This document shows positions 24,801 to 36,159 of a DNA stretch of 64,000 bases, one piece after another. The DNA comes from Tamarix chinensis (taxonomy: Eukaryota > Streptophyta > Magnoliopsida > Caryophyllales > Tamaricaceae). The stretch's first letter is position 1; each line of letters opens with the position of its first letter. The position numbers and the translations under genes are program-made. A model generated the notes under the pieces. It was given only the letters and a program-made list of their open reading frames with translations. It did no database searches and had not been told where the DNA came from. Location: contig CM060177.1 in NCBI GenBank assembly GCA_030549775.1, forward strand, positions 27,709,014 through 27,773,013. Direction: 5' to 3'.

Positions 24801-26395
24801 ATTATTTATGGCCAAAAGAGTTTATTATTCACACCGACCATCAAGCTTTGGGATATCTCAAAACCCAAAACAAGATGAATCGTCGCCAGGCCAAATGGAG
24901 TGAGTTTATTGAGTCTTCCCCCTACATTGTCAAATATAAGAAGGGGGGAGATAATAAGGTAGCCGACGCTTTAAGTCGAAGACACACCCTTATGGCCACT
25001 ATGGATGCTAGGCTCTTAGGATTCTCCCATTTAAAACTGCTCTACTCCGATGATGAGGATTTTGGAGATTTATTCTCTAGATGTCAAAATACTTCCCTTG
25101 ATAAATTTTATGTCCATGATGGCTACCTCTTTCGGGAAAGTCGCTTGTGTGTCCCTAGATGTTCCTTCCGAGAACTCCTCGTATCTGAATCTCATGGTGG
25201 CGGCTTAATGGGGCATTTTGGGTACGCCAAAACCCTAGACGTCCTAAAAGAACACTTTTATTGGCCACACATGAAAAGAGATGTGCAACGTTTTTGCTCC
25301 AATTGTGTGACGTGCAGACGAGCCAAATCGACAACACATCCATATGGCCTTTACACCCCCCCGGTGCCTAGCCAACCTTGGACAGATGTGTCAATGGAAT
25401 TTGTTCTTGGCCTTCCCAGATCTAATAAGAACAAAGATTCAGTTATGGTAGTTGTCGATAGGTTTTCAAAAATGGCCCACTTTGTTCCATGTAACAAAAC
25501 GAATGATGCCTCCCTCATTGCTGACTACTTCTTCTCAAATATTGTCAGACTACATGGAGTTCCCAGGACCATTGTTTTAGATCATGATGTTAAATTCGTA
25601 TCCCACTTTTGGCGTGTCCTTTGGGGGAAACTAGGTACCAAACTTCTTTTCTCGACCTCATGCCATCCTCAAATCGATGGGCAAACAGAAGTTGTTAACC
25701 CCACACTTGGCAATATGCTTCGAGCCTTTCTTGACAATAACTCACGACAGTGGGAGTCAACGTTGCCACACATTGAATTTGCTTATAACCGGACTTCCCA
25801 CTCCACCACTAGTAAATCTCCTTTTGAAGTTGTTTACGGAATCAATCCTTTAACTCCCCTTGACCTCTCTCCCATTCCCCCATCTCAATATGTGTCCTTG
25901 GGGGCTGACAAATGAGCCAAGATGATTAAAGAACTAAATGAATCTGTGGCTAAACAGATTAACATATGAAATGAGGCCGTGGCATCCCGAGTTAATCACC
26001 ATAGAAAAAGGGTTGTCTTCCAGCCTGGGGATTTAGTTTGGATACACTTACGAAAGGATCGTTTCCCCACCCATCGCAAGAGTAAGCTGGATGCAAGGGG
26101 GGATGGCCCGTTTACTGTCTTAGAAAAGATCAATGACAATGTTTATAAAACAGACCTTCCTAATAAGTATGGCGCTATTAGCCCAACTTTTAATGTTTCT
26201 GACCTCTCTCCTTTTGATCACTTAGCGCAGGTTTCAGCGATGAAACCCTCTAAAGAAGGGGGGGATGATACGGACCGCAGTTCATCAACTACTCCTCTCC
26301 TTTTACTTTTTGATAATCGAACCCTGTTGTCTCCTCACTCATATAATTCCACGTTTTCCATCTTCAGGGTATGTTGGGATCCGAAGCCAGATTGA
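21846..26395 (+). pseudogene. Gypsy-1 gag-pol polyprotein, four disabling changes
   Basis: Gag starts at ATG 21846 (MDEGEFIAEMVRTML) and shifts frame at a C7 run (22038-22044). It continues as the retrotransposon gag domain (KIPHFNGKNDPDAYLDWE, FLRGLNPEIADLVEL) and a CCHC knuckle (CFKCLGHGHIASQC, 22793-22834). Protease has DSG at 23081. An in-frame TAG lies at 23804-23806. Reverse transcriptase has YFDD at 24203-24214, and RNase H has [11 protein letters not shown] and HTDHQAL. Integrase has HHCC zinc ligands (His/His at about 25193/25214, Cys at about 25295/25304) and the later DDE residues in LDHDVKF and GQTEVVN. The first Asp, normally in MDF, is Glu (MEF, 25397). TGA stops follow at 25913-25915 and 25967-25969, before the GPY/F region (GDLVWIHLRKDRFP, DGPFTVLEKINDNVY). 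The frame ends 130 bp inside the 3' LTR. All domains are recognisable, but the copy cannot make full pol. Confidence 0.92.
26252..26265 (+). other. Gypsy-1 polypurine tract
   Basis: AAAGAAGGGGGGGA abuts the 3' LTR and would prime plus-strand synthesis. It lies within the pol reading frame, encoding ...KEGGDD, so coding and priming functions overlap. Confidence 0.88.
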
Positions 26396-27259
26396 GGAGT
26401 GGAGGCAACAAGCGGGGGCAGAAGCGCTTTTGAACTGTATTTTTGTAATTAATTAAGCTTGAATGTGTAACATGTGTAATCATGGTTGGAACATTAATAT
26501 TTTTGTAGGGTGTGTGTGTTTAGTGGCCGATGATGATTTTACCCCAATTTTTGGAAATCCCCATTGATAGTCTCGGGTTAGGCGGAGTTGGTTATCAATG
26601 GCCGCCCTCGAGCCTAAATGAGTATGGGTAACTTAGTCGTGTTTCCCTATTTGCATTGGATTCAGGATCGGTATTATCCCGTTATAATCGCCTCCTGAAT
26701 CTAATGAAAATAGGAGAACAGCGTTAAACTCCTTTTAAGCTAAGTTTGGATTGAGCCAAAACTTGATCCCAGGCCCAAGTTTTGGCCCAATCGGCGGGTG
26801 ACCCGTCGTGCCCTAATTACCCACCTATTTAAGTCCTCTTCCTCCTTCGGGGAGCGACGATCACCTTCTTTTGTTCCTCTCTTGGTGGCTCGACCCCATT
26901 TCTCTTTTTTCCCTGTTGATGACCGTTGCAGGTCACCATCGACGCACGTCCACCCTTGCCTGCCCCGGATCTTGTCCCTGACACCAAATTTGAGGCCCTA
27001 GGTCAACTGTTTTTCTCACCTTTGCCCTCTCCCCCTTCCTTTTGGTGCTCGATTCCCGTCATATATATTGGGCGGGGTTTTCTTGTAAAGGTGGAAGGTT
27101 TTTGGAATGAAATTTCTCGGGTTTTCCTAGTAATTCGCACCAAATCCGTTGAAGTATCAACGTCTGATTCAGAGATTACTCCGGTTCAGCGGGAGACGAG
27201 TACGTCCCTGACCCCCGTTTAACGGATCGAGTACGATCCGGCTAGTCGGGTTTGTATTA
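26266..27259 (+). repeat. Gypsy-1 3' LTR
   Basis: Begins TGATACGGACCGCAG and ends GGGTTTGTATTA, followed by the TATTC target duplication. It is one base longer than the 5' LTR because of an extra C at about 26562. Pol reads into its first 130 bp. Confidence 0.93.
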
Positions 27260-27264
27260 TATTC
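27260..27264 (+). repeat. Target-site duplication of Gypsy-1, right copy (TATTC)
   Basis: Exact copy of 19826-19830; CACTA-2 transposase coding resumes immediately after it. Confidence 0.9.
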
Positions 27265-28500
27265 TACTCACATATTAGACATGCATAATGACCTTTCACA
27301 CAGTAACCTAACAAGTTCCCATTTGTAGAAAAACTATTAATGGCAAAAAGTAACATTTCTCTCATAAGGTAGTGTTCTTAATGATATGCATCAAATACCT
27401 CAATATGAGTTCTCTATAGTAATTTCAAATCATCAATCAAAGGTGTCAAATAAACATTAATATAATTTCCTATTTAGATTGGTCCCTAAATGAAAAAAAT
27501 ACAATATCATATATTTATATTCCATGTGTAATCACAAAGGTAGATTATATATCATCAAAATAACCATCCATATAATGTAGGTACCTTGATTGTGTCGATT
27601 CATCCCATCCACATAAAGTGTAATATTTAGATTTCTTGCTTCATCACCAAATTTAGGGAATGTGTTATCAATTGTCATCCTTTGTGGAGAGTGAGTTGGG
27701 TGTTTAATAAGTCCATCATCTGTCTTCTCATCAGTATGCCATGTCAAGTTCTTAGAATCTTGCTCATCATTAAATATAGACCTAAATCTTGTTATTATAG
27801 GAAAATGCTACAACACCTCAGTAAGAACCTTGTACTTTTTGTATTGTGGTACCTTACATTTGGGATTGGGATAACTATTCAAGGATGCATACTCAATATG
27901 AAATAATATGCAATCATTTTTTAGGTATGTATCTTTTAGTAATGCATGGCCATAGATGTACAAATATTTTTAGATTCATAGGTGAGATGAGGCAAAGCAA
28001 TATCATAAAGAAGCATATCTTTCAAAAGTGTTAATAATTTTGTAATACTCTTATCATTCTATTTTCTATTTGCTTTAAGTTTTACAACCTTAAAACAACA
28101 GATAATCTAATGAATGTCTAACAACCACCATACAAAGGCTTTTCTAAATTATTCACCGACATCTCAAACATTTTAGGACAATCCTGAACACGTTCCTTAA
28201 CTTTTTGATTCATCTCTTCAAACAAATCTCCCTCATAGTTCGAAAATATTTTGCCTCTGTCCCTTCAATCCTCATGATCATTATATTGGCACTCTATCTC
28301 ACCATGCCATATCAAACAAGCATAACGTTTACCTATTCCATGCACAAACAAATGATATCTCAATTCATCCACATTGATACGTTTCACAAACGCACATTCC
28401 AAATAGGGGCATATTATTTTACTAGAGCCTTGTGTATGTTCCACTGCAAAGTTGATGAAAAACTTCACCCCCTATTCATATTCCCCAGATAAATAATTTA
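27265..28500 (-). pseudogene. CACTA-2 transposase (TNP2-type), N-terminal half
   Basis: Reading right to left on the minus strand, an N-terminal transposase-associated domain (KIICPYLECAFVKRINVDEL then RYHLFVHGI, 28300-28420) has the usual 'I.CPC..C.N......V..HL...G' shape. It is followed near 27750-27850 by CKVPQYKKYK and FPIITRFRSIF, and at 27532-27747 by WHTDEKTDDGLIKHP, FPKFGDEARNLNITLYVDGM and IWMVILMIYNLPL. Near 27440 comes NVYLTPLIDDLKLLW, and at the junction with Gypsy-1 ACLICE. The transposase continues at 19830. Frameshifts and stops are scattered throughout. Confidence 0.75.
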
Positions 28501-30779
28501 CAAACAACCATTCCCTTACCATATATATTAATATAGTAAAGAAAAACAATCAATGTTGGCATATCCAAACAATTTAAGCTAGCTTTGGATTATAATTTAT
28601 ATCAATAATATGATAAAACGAAATGATAAAAATGTTGCTTTGGGTTTAGGGTTTATGATTTAGTGACCATGTTTTTTAGGTTTAGGATTCAAGGTTCAAG
28701 GTTTAGGGTTAACAATTTAAGGATATTGTAATATCATGTTATAATTATCCAAGCTTAGAGATTGAATATTAAAACTGAATTATGAGTAAAAAATCATATA
28801 TTATAAATGACTACTATCATAATTACCCCTCTTTACCATATTAGAGATTTGGTTAGAAAAAAAAATCAATTATAGTTATTGAAGTAAGGTAACTAAAGAA
28901 AATAAATAATTGGAGGATTAGAAGGAAAAATAACCATAAATGAGCAAATTGTATCTTAATATATATAATATACATTCATATATGCTTCATATAAGGATTC
29001 AAAGCTACATATAATTGCTATAAACATAGGAGGATAAAACACGACCCAAAAAATAATAATAAATATCTAGCAAATGCACCAATATGTATAATAAAAGGTT
29101 TCTACAAACCCAAACATCTAATTAAGAGCATACAACTTCTAAAATCTCTTAAGGTACTACTAACCACCCTAAAGCCTACAAATATCAAATATCATTCTTT
29201 GAGCCTACAATTCTTAAATAATCAAATGTTTCCTCACTTCATTATGAGAGAGTCCATCTAACTTGCTAGTGTACAGGCTTGTTAGTAACCCATGCCTAAT
29301 TTTCCATTCATTACTTACCATGATCATCTCCCTAACTATTTGGTGGCAATGTCTCATAAAACACTCACATCAACAAACCTCAATTGTGGAATGTTGGTGA
29401 TGAAAAAATCCATATACTTAGTTTTAGACTCTATTTATGGCTCCATCTGAGGCAAGGTCAGTAATAAATGGTATGAACTAAACACATACAACTCTATGTA
29501 TAAACCATTCTCCATCTTACTCCCTAGCTGCTATTATAACAATATTATATGTCTCTAAGATCCCTATAAGGTAACATCCATGAGTGTGGTGGAGGGTACA
29601 CACATGATTGGAGCGCCATCTCACTACCAACAAAAAGGGGAACAATGACTAGGCATTATTATCTAGTTTATTCATGCCAGTAAAACTTAACCTAATTTAA
29701 TCACCCAAGTAACAAAACAAACACCAACAACAACTATTCAACATTTATTCTCCTAAACCACAAGCATATGCACAAAAAGAAAGCATACAACACTCACTTA
29801 TTTTAGTGTCGAAACAACCAATAGAACCTAAAAACAATAAGCAAACAAAGTTAGCGCAAAAATAAAATATTAAGGAAATGTAAAATGTGCACTTTTAGTC
29901 ATCAATTAAGTAACAATTCTCAATCTCTATACCACAAGCCTATATAGAAATTTCACAAGTATTTGCATTGAAACCAGCAAAGGAGCTACATAATAACTCT
30001 ACTCATGAAACTAAATTATTATAGCTATAAATTCTCCACGAACAAACAACTCTACTTTCAACTATTATGCAATAACACCAACAACATATGAACAATAATA
30101 GTTTTAAACCATGGGCATTTACATCAAATATAACTAAAGATACTCAAGGATTTATATATTTAAAAAATATTAATTTAAAGAAAAGGACTAAGAATTAAAC
30201 TTCTTGCTACCACAAACCAACTTGGAGAAACACCAACCAAAATCAAGAGGCTAGGAAAACAAAGGAGCAAGCCAACAATGCATAACTACACATATTTCAC
30301 CAAATAACCACCACAAACAAAAATAAAACCTAAAATTGCATGAAAATTTGAAAATAAACAAATTAGAAATTACAATCAAACTTTAAGTAGTAAAGAATGA
30401 ATCTTATCCTGATAAAAATCAACAAAAACTGGTAAAAATGATGAAGAGAAGACTAGTGATGAGACCACAACAAGCACAACTTAAATCGGTAATGGAAAAA
30501 GAAGAAGGAGATAAATAAGAGAGATAGTGATGGTGAAAGAGGACATGCAAGCTGTTGAAAGTTAGAACCAAAATAAAATATAAAAGAACAAAGATTACCA
30601 AAATGCAGATGGGAACAATGAAGAAAATGAAGAGGGAGAAGACATTATAAGAGAAAATCACTAGTAAAACCAACACAAAATAGCCATCAAACACCGTTGC
30701 AAGTATAACTTTGATAATAGTAGAATGAGATGCTAGGGAGCAATGCTTTCCTAATTTGGTAATGGTGGAGAGATGGGGA

Positions 30780-30815
<36 letters not shown>

Positions 30816-31250
30816 CTAGCTAGTGAATGTTATACTAGAACATAAAGAGAGGAAAGGGTCGTAGGATGATGGATAAGGTGGTAAAGTTTAGATGCTAGTT
30901 TTTAGATAAAATCATTATCTTAAGTGACGCGTTGTGTAACTTTAGTTGGTGGTTTTACCTAAACAACCAACACCTAAACCTTACTCATTTATAATCCTTC
31001 CACCACATTAAATAGCTAGTTTTAGATAATGGTTTTTAGAGTTAATCCTTATATAAAATATACCATTCTAGCACTTTTAGATGATGGTTTTCCTAATAAC
31101 CATTATCTAAAACTACACCAATTAAATACAAAACACTAAAGAATAATTTTAACCCTTTTTAGCACCACCAAAACTTTCACCCTCAAAAAATCAAACTTGT
31201 TATGTTGTTTCTTAAGTGACCAATTTTTATTAGGGGGTCATTAAAACATG
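28501..31250 (-). other. Noncoding 5' part of CACTA-2
   Basis: No gene. Degenerate repeats near 31010-31110 (AGATAATGGTTTTTAGAG, AGATGATGGTTTTCC, ATAACCATTATCTAAAA) look like subterminal transposase-binding repeats. The 91-codon minus-strand frame 30419-30694 is low-complexity and hydrophobic and is not credible as a gene. A loose TTTAGGG-like patch occurs at 28640-28710. Confidence 0.45.
30783..30813 (+). repeat. (GA)n microsatellite
   Basis: About 15 GA units in an otherwise purine-rich stretch of the CACTA-2 noncoding region. Confidence 0.9.
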
Positions 31251-31264
31251 GTTCTATAGCAGTG
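31251..31264 (-). repeat. Candidate CACTA-2 terminal inverted repeat
   Basis: On the minus strand it reads CACTGCTATAGAAC, similar to the CACTA-1 terminus CACTACTACAAAAT. It lies outside the subterminal-type repeats and upstream of the transposase start, as a CACTA end should. No partner end was found. Confidence 0.45.
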
Positions 31265-33177
31265 GCTTCTTCCACTTCAAGCGGTTAGTATTTTATTTAA
31301 ATATTCAGCCGAATGCATATTAATGCTTACATAAAAACAATTAATCTCACTTCCTTATTTAATTTTGTTACTAACCATGCACTTGATCCATAAGGGAATA
31401 AGACCTAAATGTCTCACACTATTCCAAGAGGTATAAAAGCCCAAGTATAATAAGTGGCCTAAAAGACTAAAGTTCCACGCCATTATGCCCCAATCTAAAT
31501 TAGACCTCAAAGTTCATTTCAATTATTTGATGTTAAGGATTAATGACCAATGAAAATTTATTTGATGTTAACATAGGTCAAGGATCATTGGTAAAATATA
31601 GATAATCTAATTAACATATAAAATGATCAAAACACCCATAGAATTACTAATATCATTCACCTAGGGAAATAAATTAATTATTGATATTAACTCTTTAAAT
31701 TCCTAAACTTTATGAAATACCCAAAATACTCTTATTATATAACTTAATATTTTAAACTTAGAAACACTAAGTCTACTCATCAACCACAACTTAAATGATA
31801 CACTCTTCACACTGAACATATTTTCTCATCATATGACACATTTTAAGTCCTTATTTCTAGAATTGAAGTATAGTGACTAAATTTCCATTAATGCCCTTAA
31901 TTCATCTCGAGACTTCTAAAAGTCATAACTTACTCTCAACAACTCCAATCACTAACATATTATACATCAAATTTTCAGTAAAATACCTAATGAACATAAT
32001 GGTGCACCCAAAATTTTCAAAACACAAACCTTTGAACCCAATATCACCTCCATAACCCTAATTTCATTTAAAATTCTTTCAAACCCAAATTCACTCCTAA
32101 GTTTTTATATATTAAAACATATATAATAACATGCTTAAAAAATATTAAAATAACCAAAAACTTTTGAGAATGGCTAGATGTTGAGAGCTCCTTTACATCA
32201 AACATATCATTTTCTTCAACTAATTTCATAAATATCACAACTACACCTTCATATATGATAGCACAAATAAAATCATGCTTAAAAAAATACATAGTCTGAC
32301 CATCTCATAAAATAATGGACAAAATCTCAAATATCATGCAGAGGCATTTTTCACCAAAAATCCACACAAAGCATAATCTACAAGAAATCATGAGAAAAAT
32401 ACACAAATTCATGCTAACACTTTAAAAACTTTCTCATGTTATTTCTTAACTAATGACATCATGCTTGAAATTGAAATTATAAATCACATAACACATCAAA
32501 AATTATATTTCTAAAGGTTAAATTAAATTGCCTAAATCCTAAGCACAAAAACAAAGTATAAATAAAATCCAAGCAATACCACAACCTAGGAACCTTCCTG
32601 ATCGCCTACACAAAAGAGCTTAAATATAGAGCTTAATAAAGATATTTAGCAAAATGGAAAATTATAGGAAAATATGGGAAGTTAAAAACAACCCTTTTTC
32701 TTGCAAAATGGCGAGATTTGAGTAAGGATTAATTAAGAACACCTCCAATTTTCACTAAATTATAACTCCAAGCACTTAGAATACATGTTAAGGAGATAAA
32801 AAAAATTAATTAAAGAAGAAGATGAAAGTAATATAAGAGCAGAAAGAGCCAAATGATGGTGGAACACACACAACACAACAATAGCAACTAACATAGGAAA
32901 TTAAGTGAAATGAAGAGGAAAAAGGCTAAGGAACAAAGGGGAAATGGAATGATGATAAAGCTTCATATGTGTAAGATTAATCCCAATAAAGATAAGAAGA
33001 AATAATGAAGAAAAATAGAGGGGAAACTAGCTTACCGAATACTAGCCAGAAGTAGGTAGTAAGGATATGAAATAGAGTAAAAGAAGCGAAGTTAAGGTAA
33101 GTGAGATTGAAATAAAAAATGAAGTGGATTATGGGAAATATTGGAGCTGATTGGCTTAGGATTCAGTTGAGAGATAA
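31265..33177. other. No recognised gene
   Basis: A-rich DNA. Short frames at 31873-32055 and 32068-32292 show no domain. It may be further decayed LTR material adjoining the LTR edge at 33178. Confidence 0.35.
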
Positions 33178-34500
33178 TGTAACATCTCCAAAATTTACTT
33201 TTGAAAATTTTTATTTAAATGAATAATGCGGAAGCTAAAATAGAAAATGGGGAATGTTACCGCTACACCTAATATAAGATAAACGTCTACCATTTATCTT
33301 ATACTAGATGCATGACTAAAAATTGTTCAATAATTCAAACAACATCTATGCCATGAGAATAAACTCCTTCAAGGAGATTTCCAATGGTAGATGGCGAGTG
33401 TATAGTTTCATTGAACAACATCATGATGATTAAATCAACGGAAAACCTATAAAATAACCTTGAATTTTAAAAGCTTAGCAAAGTCATGGGAAATTAAATT
33501 TTGATTACAACACCATTAAAATTTTAATACAATATTTGAAAAAATCCAAAAGTAAATACAGATAAATAAAGATAAGTCCCTAAGGGATGAAACTCTAAGT
33601 TGCCTACTCTTTCAAAGCCAAGCCTTCAACCTATCAAAAACATTTGATATCAAGCCTGCATAAGAGGTTTACTACCCACCATTAGTAGATCATCATTAGA
33701 CCCATTCAACTAAGGTAGTATAAGTATGGGTTCGGTACTGAGTAAATCACAACTACCTTACTCATGGGAGGAAACATGATAGACATAAAGCATGGTAATC
33801 TTTAGCTTACAATACTCATGCTCAATTAGACATGTAATGCATTCACCATTCCACTCATACAATAACTCATGCTCTATTATAGATGTGATACATATAATAA
33901 AACATGTATTCATGGATTCATGCTTATGAATACATAACTACACATGATAACATATAGGGTACAAGTGTATAAGGAATGATGATCGCATGCTAAGTAATAC
34001 AACTACCCTAGAAGATAGAATTCTTACACATAAGGTCCACATGCGGTTAAAATAATAGTTCATGTGATAATTAGGTAAGGATAAGTGTCACATGGTAGCA
34101 TGATAATAAAAAGACAAATGAGTGACATGCTTAGGATAATGAAGTATAAGGTCCATGAATGAATGAGAAAAATTGATTAATATATTTCATTATTGTGATC
34201 ACAACCATTAGATTATATTATCTTGAGGATGGAGACTCAAATAGATTGTAACAACTAATATAGTACTCAAACAGTACAAGCCCTATATGGATCACCCAAA
34301 AACGTAACCAAACCACCAATAAATAGGACACCTAATCACTTAAGTATGCATACCCCCCATAGGGTTAAAATATATCGAGACACCTATAGAGTGGAAGAGG
34401 GCCTCTTTGGACCTCAGAAGGCACCCAGTATCACAAGTAACTCCATTTGCAAGTATTCTACCTGATTTAGATAGCGTACTCCCACCAACATTGATTTTAA
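33178..34500 (-). mobile_element. Truncated long Gypsy (Del/Tekay-like) LTR, reverse orientation
   Basis: It starts TGTAACATCTCCAAAATTT and aligns, as reverse complement, over about 1.3 kb with the last 1.3 kb of the solo LTR ending at 62258. Shared blocks include GCTAAAATAGAAAATGG, CATCTATGCCATGAG, TTGTGATCACAATAATGAA-type, GTACTGTTTGAGTACTA-type and GTGTCTCGATATATTTT. It therefore represents the 3' end of an LTR on the minus strand. The rest is missing where the LINE-like sequence begins. Confidence 0.7.
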
Positions 34501-36159
34501 TAACTTCCATTTGAGGGGGATCCCAAATTAGTGCCTAACTCTAAATCATACTACTACGAGAATGCATGCTATCAATCAATTGCCACACACCAAACTCGTC
34601 TTTCATAAAGCATCAAATTTGTTTAATTGCCCAACTAGTATGAGTTTCATTCCTATAAAAGATTCTTCTATCACACCAAGACCATAGATTCTAGCAAGTT
34701 GTGATAAATCAATTTGCCCAAGGTACCTCATCTGCCTTCTCTCTATAAATCTTTTGTATGTTCCACTAGAACTAATCATGAAAATTCCTAGTTGTGAAGG
34801 CTAACCACTCTTCATTGGGAACCAACCTCAAGCAAAAATGGCTTACCTATAAGGGAAATCATGTAGTAAATACAACATGTCCTCATTAGGATGGTGATAG
34901 GTGTGACACCTTAAGTCGATATGATGGTGACCTTATAGGGCTTCAAATTGATCGACTGACCCCATATATCACTAAAATTATTTTTAGCATGCTTTTTCCC
35001 CCTCACAAACTTCCTAAGAAGGTTTTTTGATATTTCTACAATTTCATAAGAAGATCACCTATCCTAAAAATTGCTATACAACAAGTCCGCTTAATTATGG
35101 AGTTCTTAGGATAGAATCATCAAAAGAATGGTATACCATGTTGACATAAGAAGCCATATCAATCCTTATAACACTTTAATCAATTAGAGGGTATTATAAT
35201 AAGAGTCACAAGATGTATCATCAGCAATTCCTTGACAAACTCTATTAAAATTGGCGAGAAGCTTATCATGGATGAATAACCAAGATAAACTCTTGATTCA
35301 GCGCCTTACCTTTAGCTTCCAAATACAATTCCAAACTAGAGAAGAAGGCGTTTGATCCATTTTAAGAACAATGTACACCATCTTCATGGAAAAATTACCA
35401 CAAAACTTGGGACCCTTGCTAGGTAAGTCTTATTCCGTGCTAGAAAAATTTAGGAAAGTGGACATAATTTCAGTGAGATGATAGAAAGGTAAAAAAATGT
35501 TTGAAGGAACTCCAACTCCAAGTTTCATCCTCTTTGATATAATCATAGACTCTCTTATCTATGTCTTTGCTTGGTACCTATTGGGTTATCAAGTTTAATA
35601 TGGTGCAAATTTGTCCATCAATCACTCTAGAAGTGAGTCTCGAGTCCAAATTTGACTCTCCTCTTCAATGCCTTTTTGAAGGTGGGCATGGATTTAATAA
35701 TATTCTTTAACAAGTGTGATGCCAAATGTGTTTTATACTTATTAAAAAATTTATGCTTGAACAGATAATTTTCACGTAAAACTTTAACTCAAAGGAGGTC
35801 CTTATTTTGCAAGAGTTCCCAGCTAACCTTTAATAACAATCCTTGGTTGGTGAGTTGCATGCAAAAAAGGACAATATGCCCTTATTCCTTGCTTCGAATC
35901 AACAAGCTCCAATTATTAAGGTGCATATTTATATGATTACAACTTCTTCCCTAAATGAATCTTCAGTTGATGGGATTAATGTGCTCATCCACACCCTTGG
36001 GTAGTTTGCTAACTGCATTTAATACAAAGGCATAGTACTGGTTATAGATTGGACTAGCATTACTCTTCCCACAAAAGAAAACATCTTGGGCCTCCAACCA
36101 ATCAATCTGTTCTAGATTTTAGTGATAACTTCTAGGAAGAAAACGTGAGATCTTATCCT

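Larger units (their letters stand above)
19831..27259 (+). mobile_element. Gypsy-1: nearly complete CRM-like chromovirus retrotransposon
   Basis: This 7429-bp element has two LTRs (993 and 994 bp), a primer-binding site, one long gag-pol frame, a polypurine tract and a 5-bp target duplication. It sits inside the transposase gene of CACTA-2. Its base composition is richer in G+C than the surroundings. By hand count the LTRs differ at 19 bases plus one 1-bp indel (about 2%), so it is the youngest datable insertion here. Placement near the CRM clade rests on the TGATAC start, the continuous gag-pol frame and a pol frame that runs through the polypurine tract into the 3' LTR. Three stops and a frameshift make it defective. 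Confidence 0.92.
18981..31264 (-). mobile_element. CACTA-2: degenerate CACTA transposon, split by Gypsy-1
   Basis: The minus strand carries TNP2-type coding sequence in two pieces, 27265-28500 (N-terminal) and 18981-19830 (C-terminal). They join in a continuous transposase reading across the Gypsy-1 insertion. A candidate right-hand terminus (CACTGCTATAGAAC on the minus strand) sits at 31251-31264, preceded by 2.7 kb of noncoding subterminal-type sequence. The left end is not identified, and the left coordinate marks only the last recognisable coding sequence. Excluding the Gypsy, about 4.8 kb remains. Confidence 0.65.

Noticed and set aside
28640..28710. TTTAGGG-like motifs suggesting an interstitial telomere repeat
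   Set aside because: Only three or four imperfect, irregularly spaced units; not a telomeric array.
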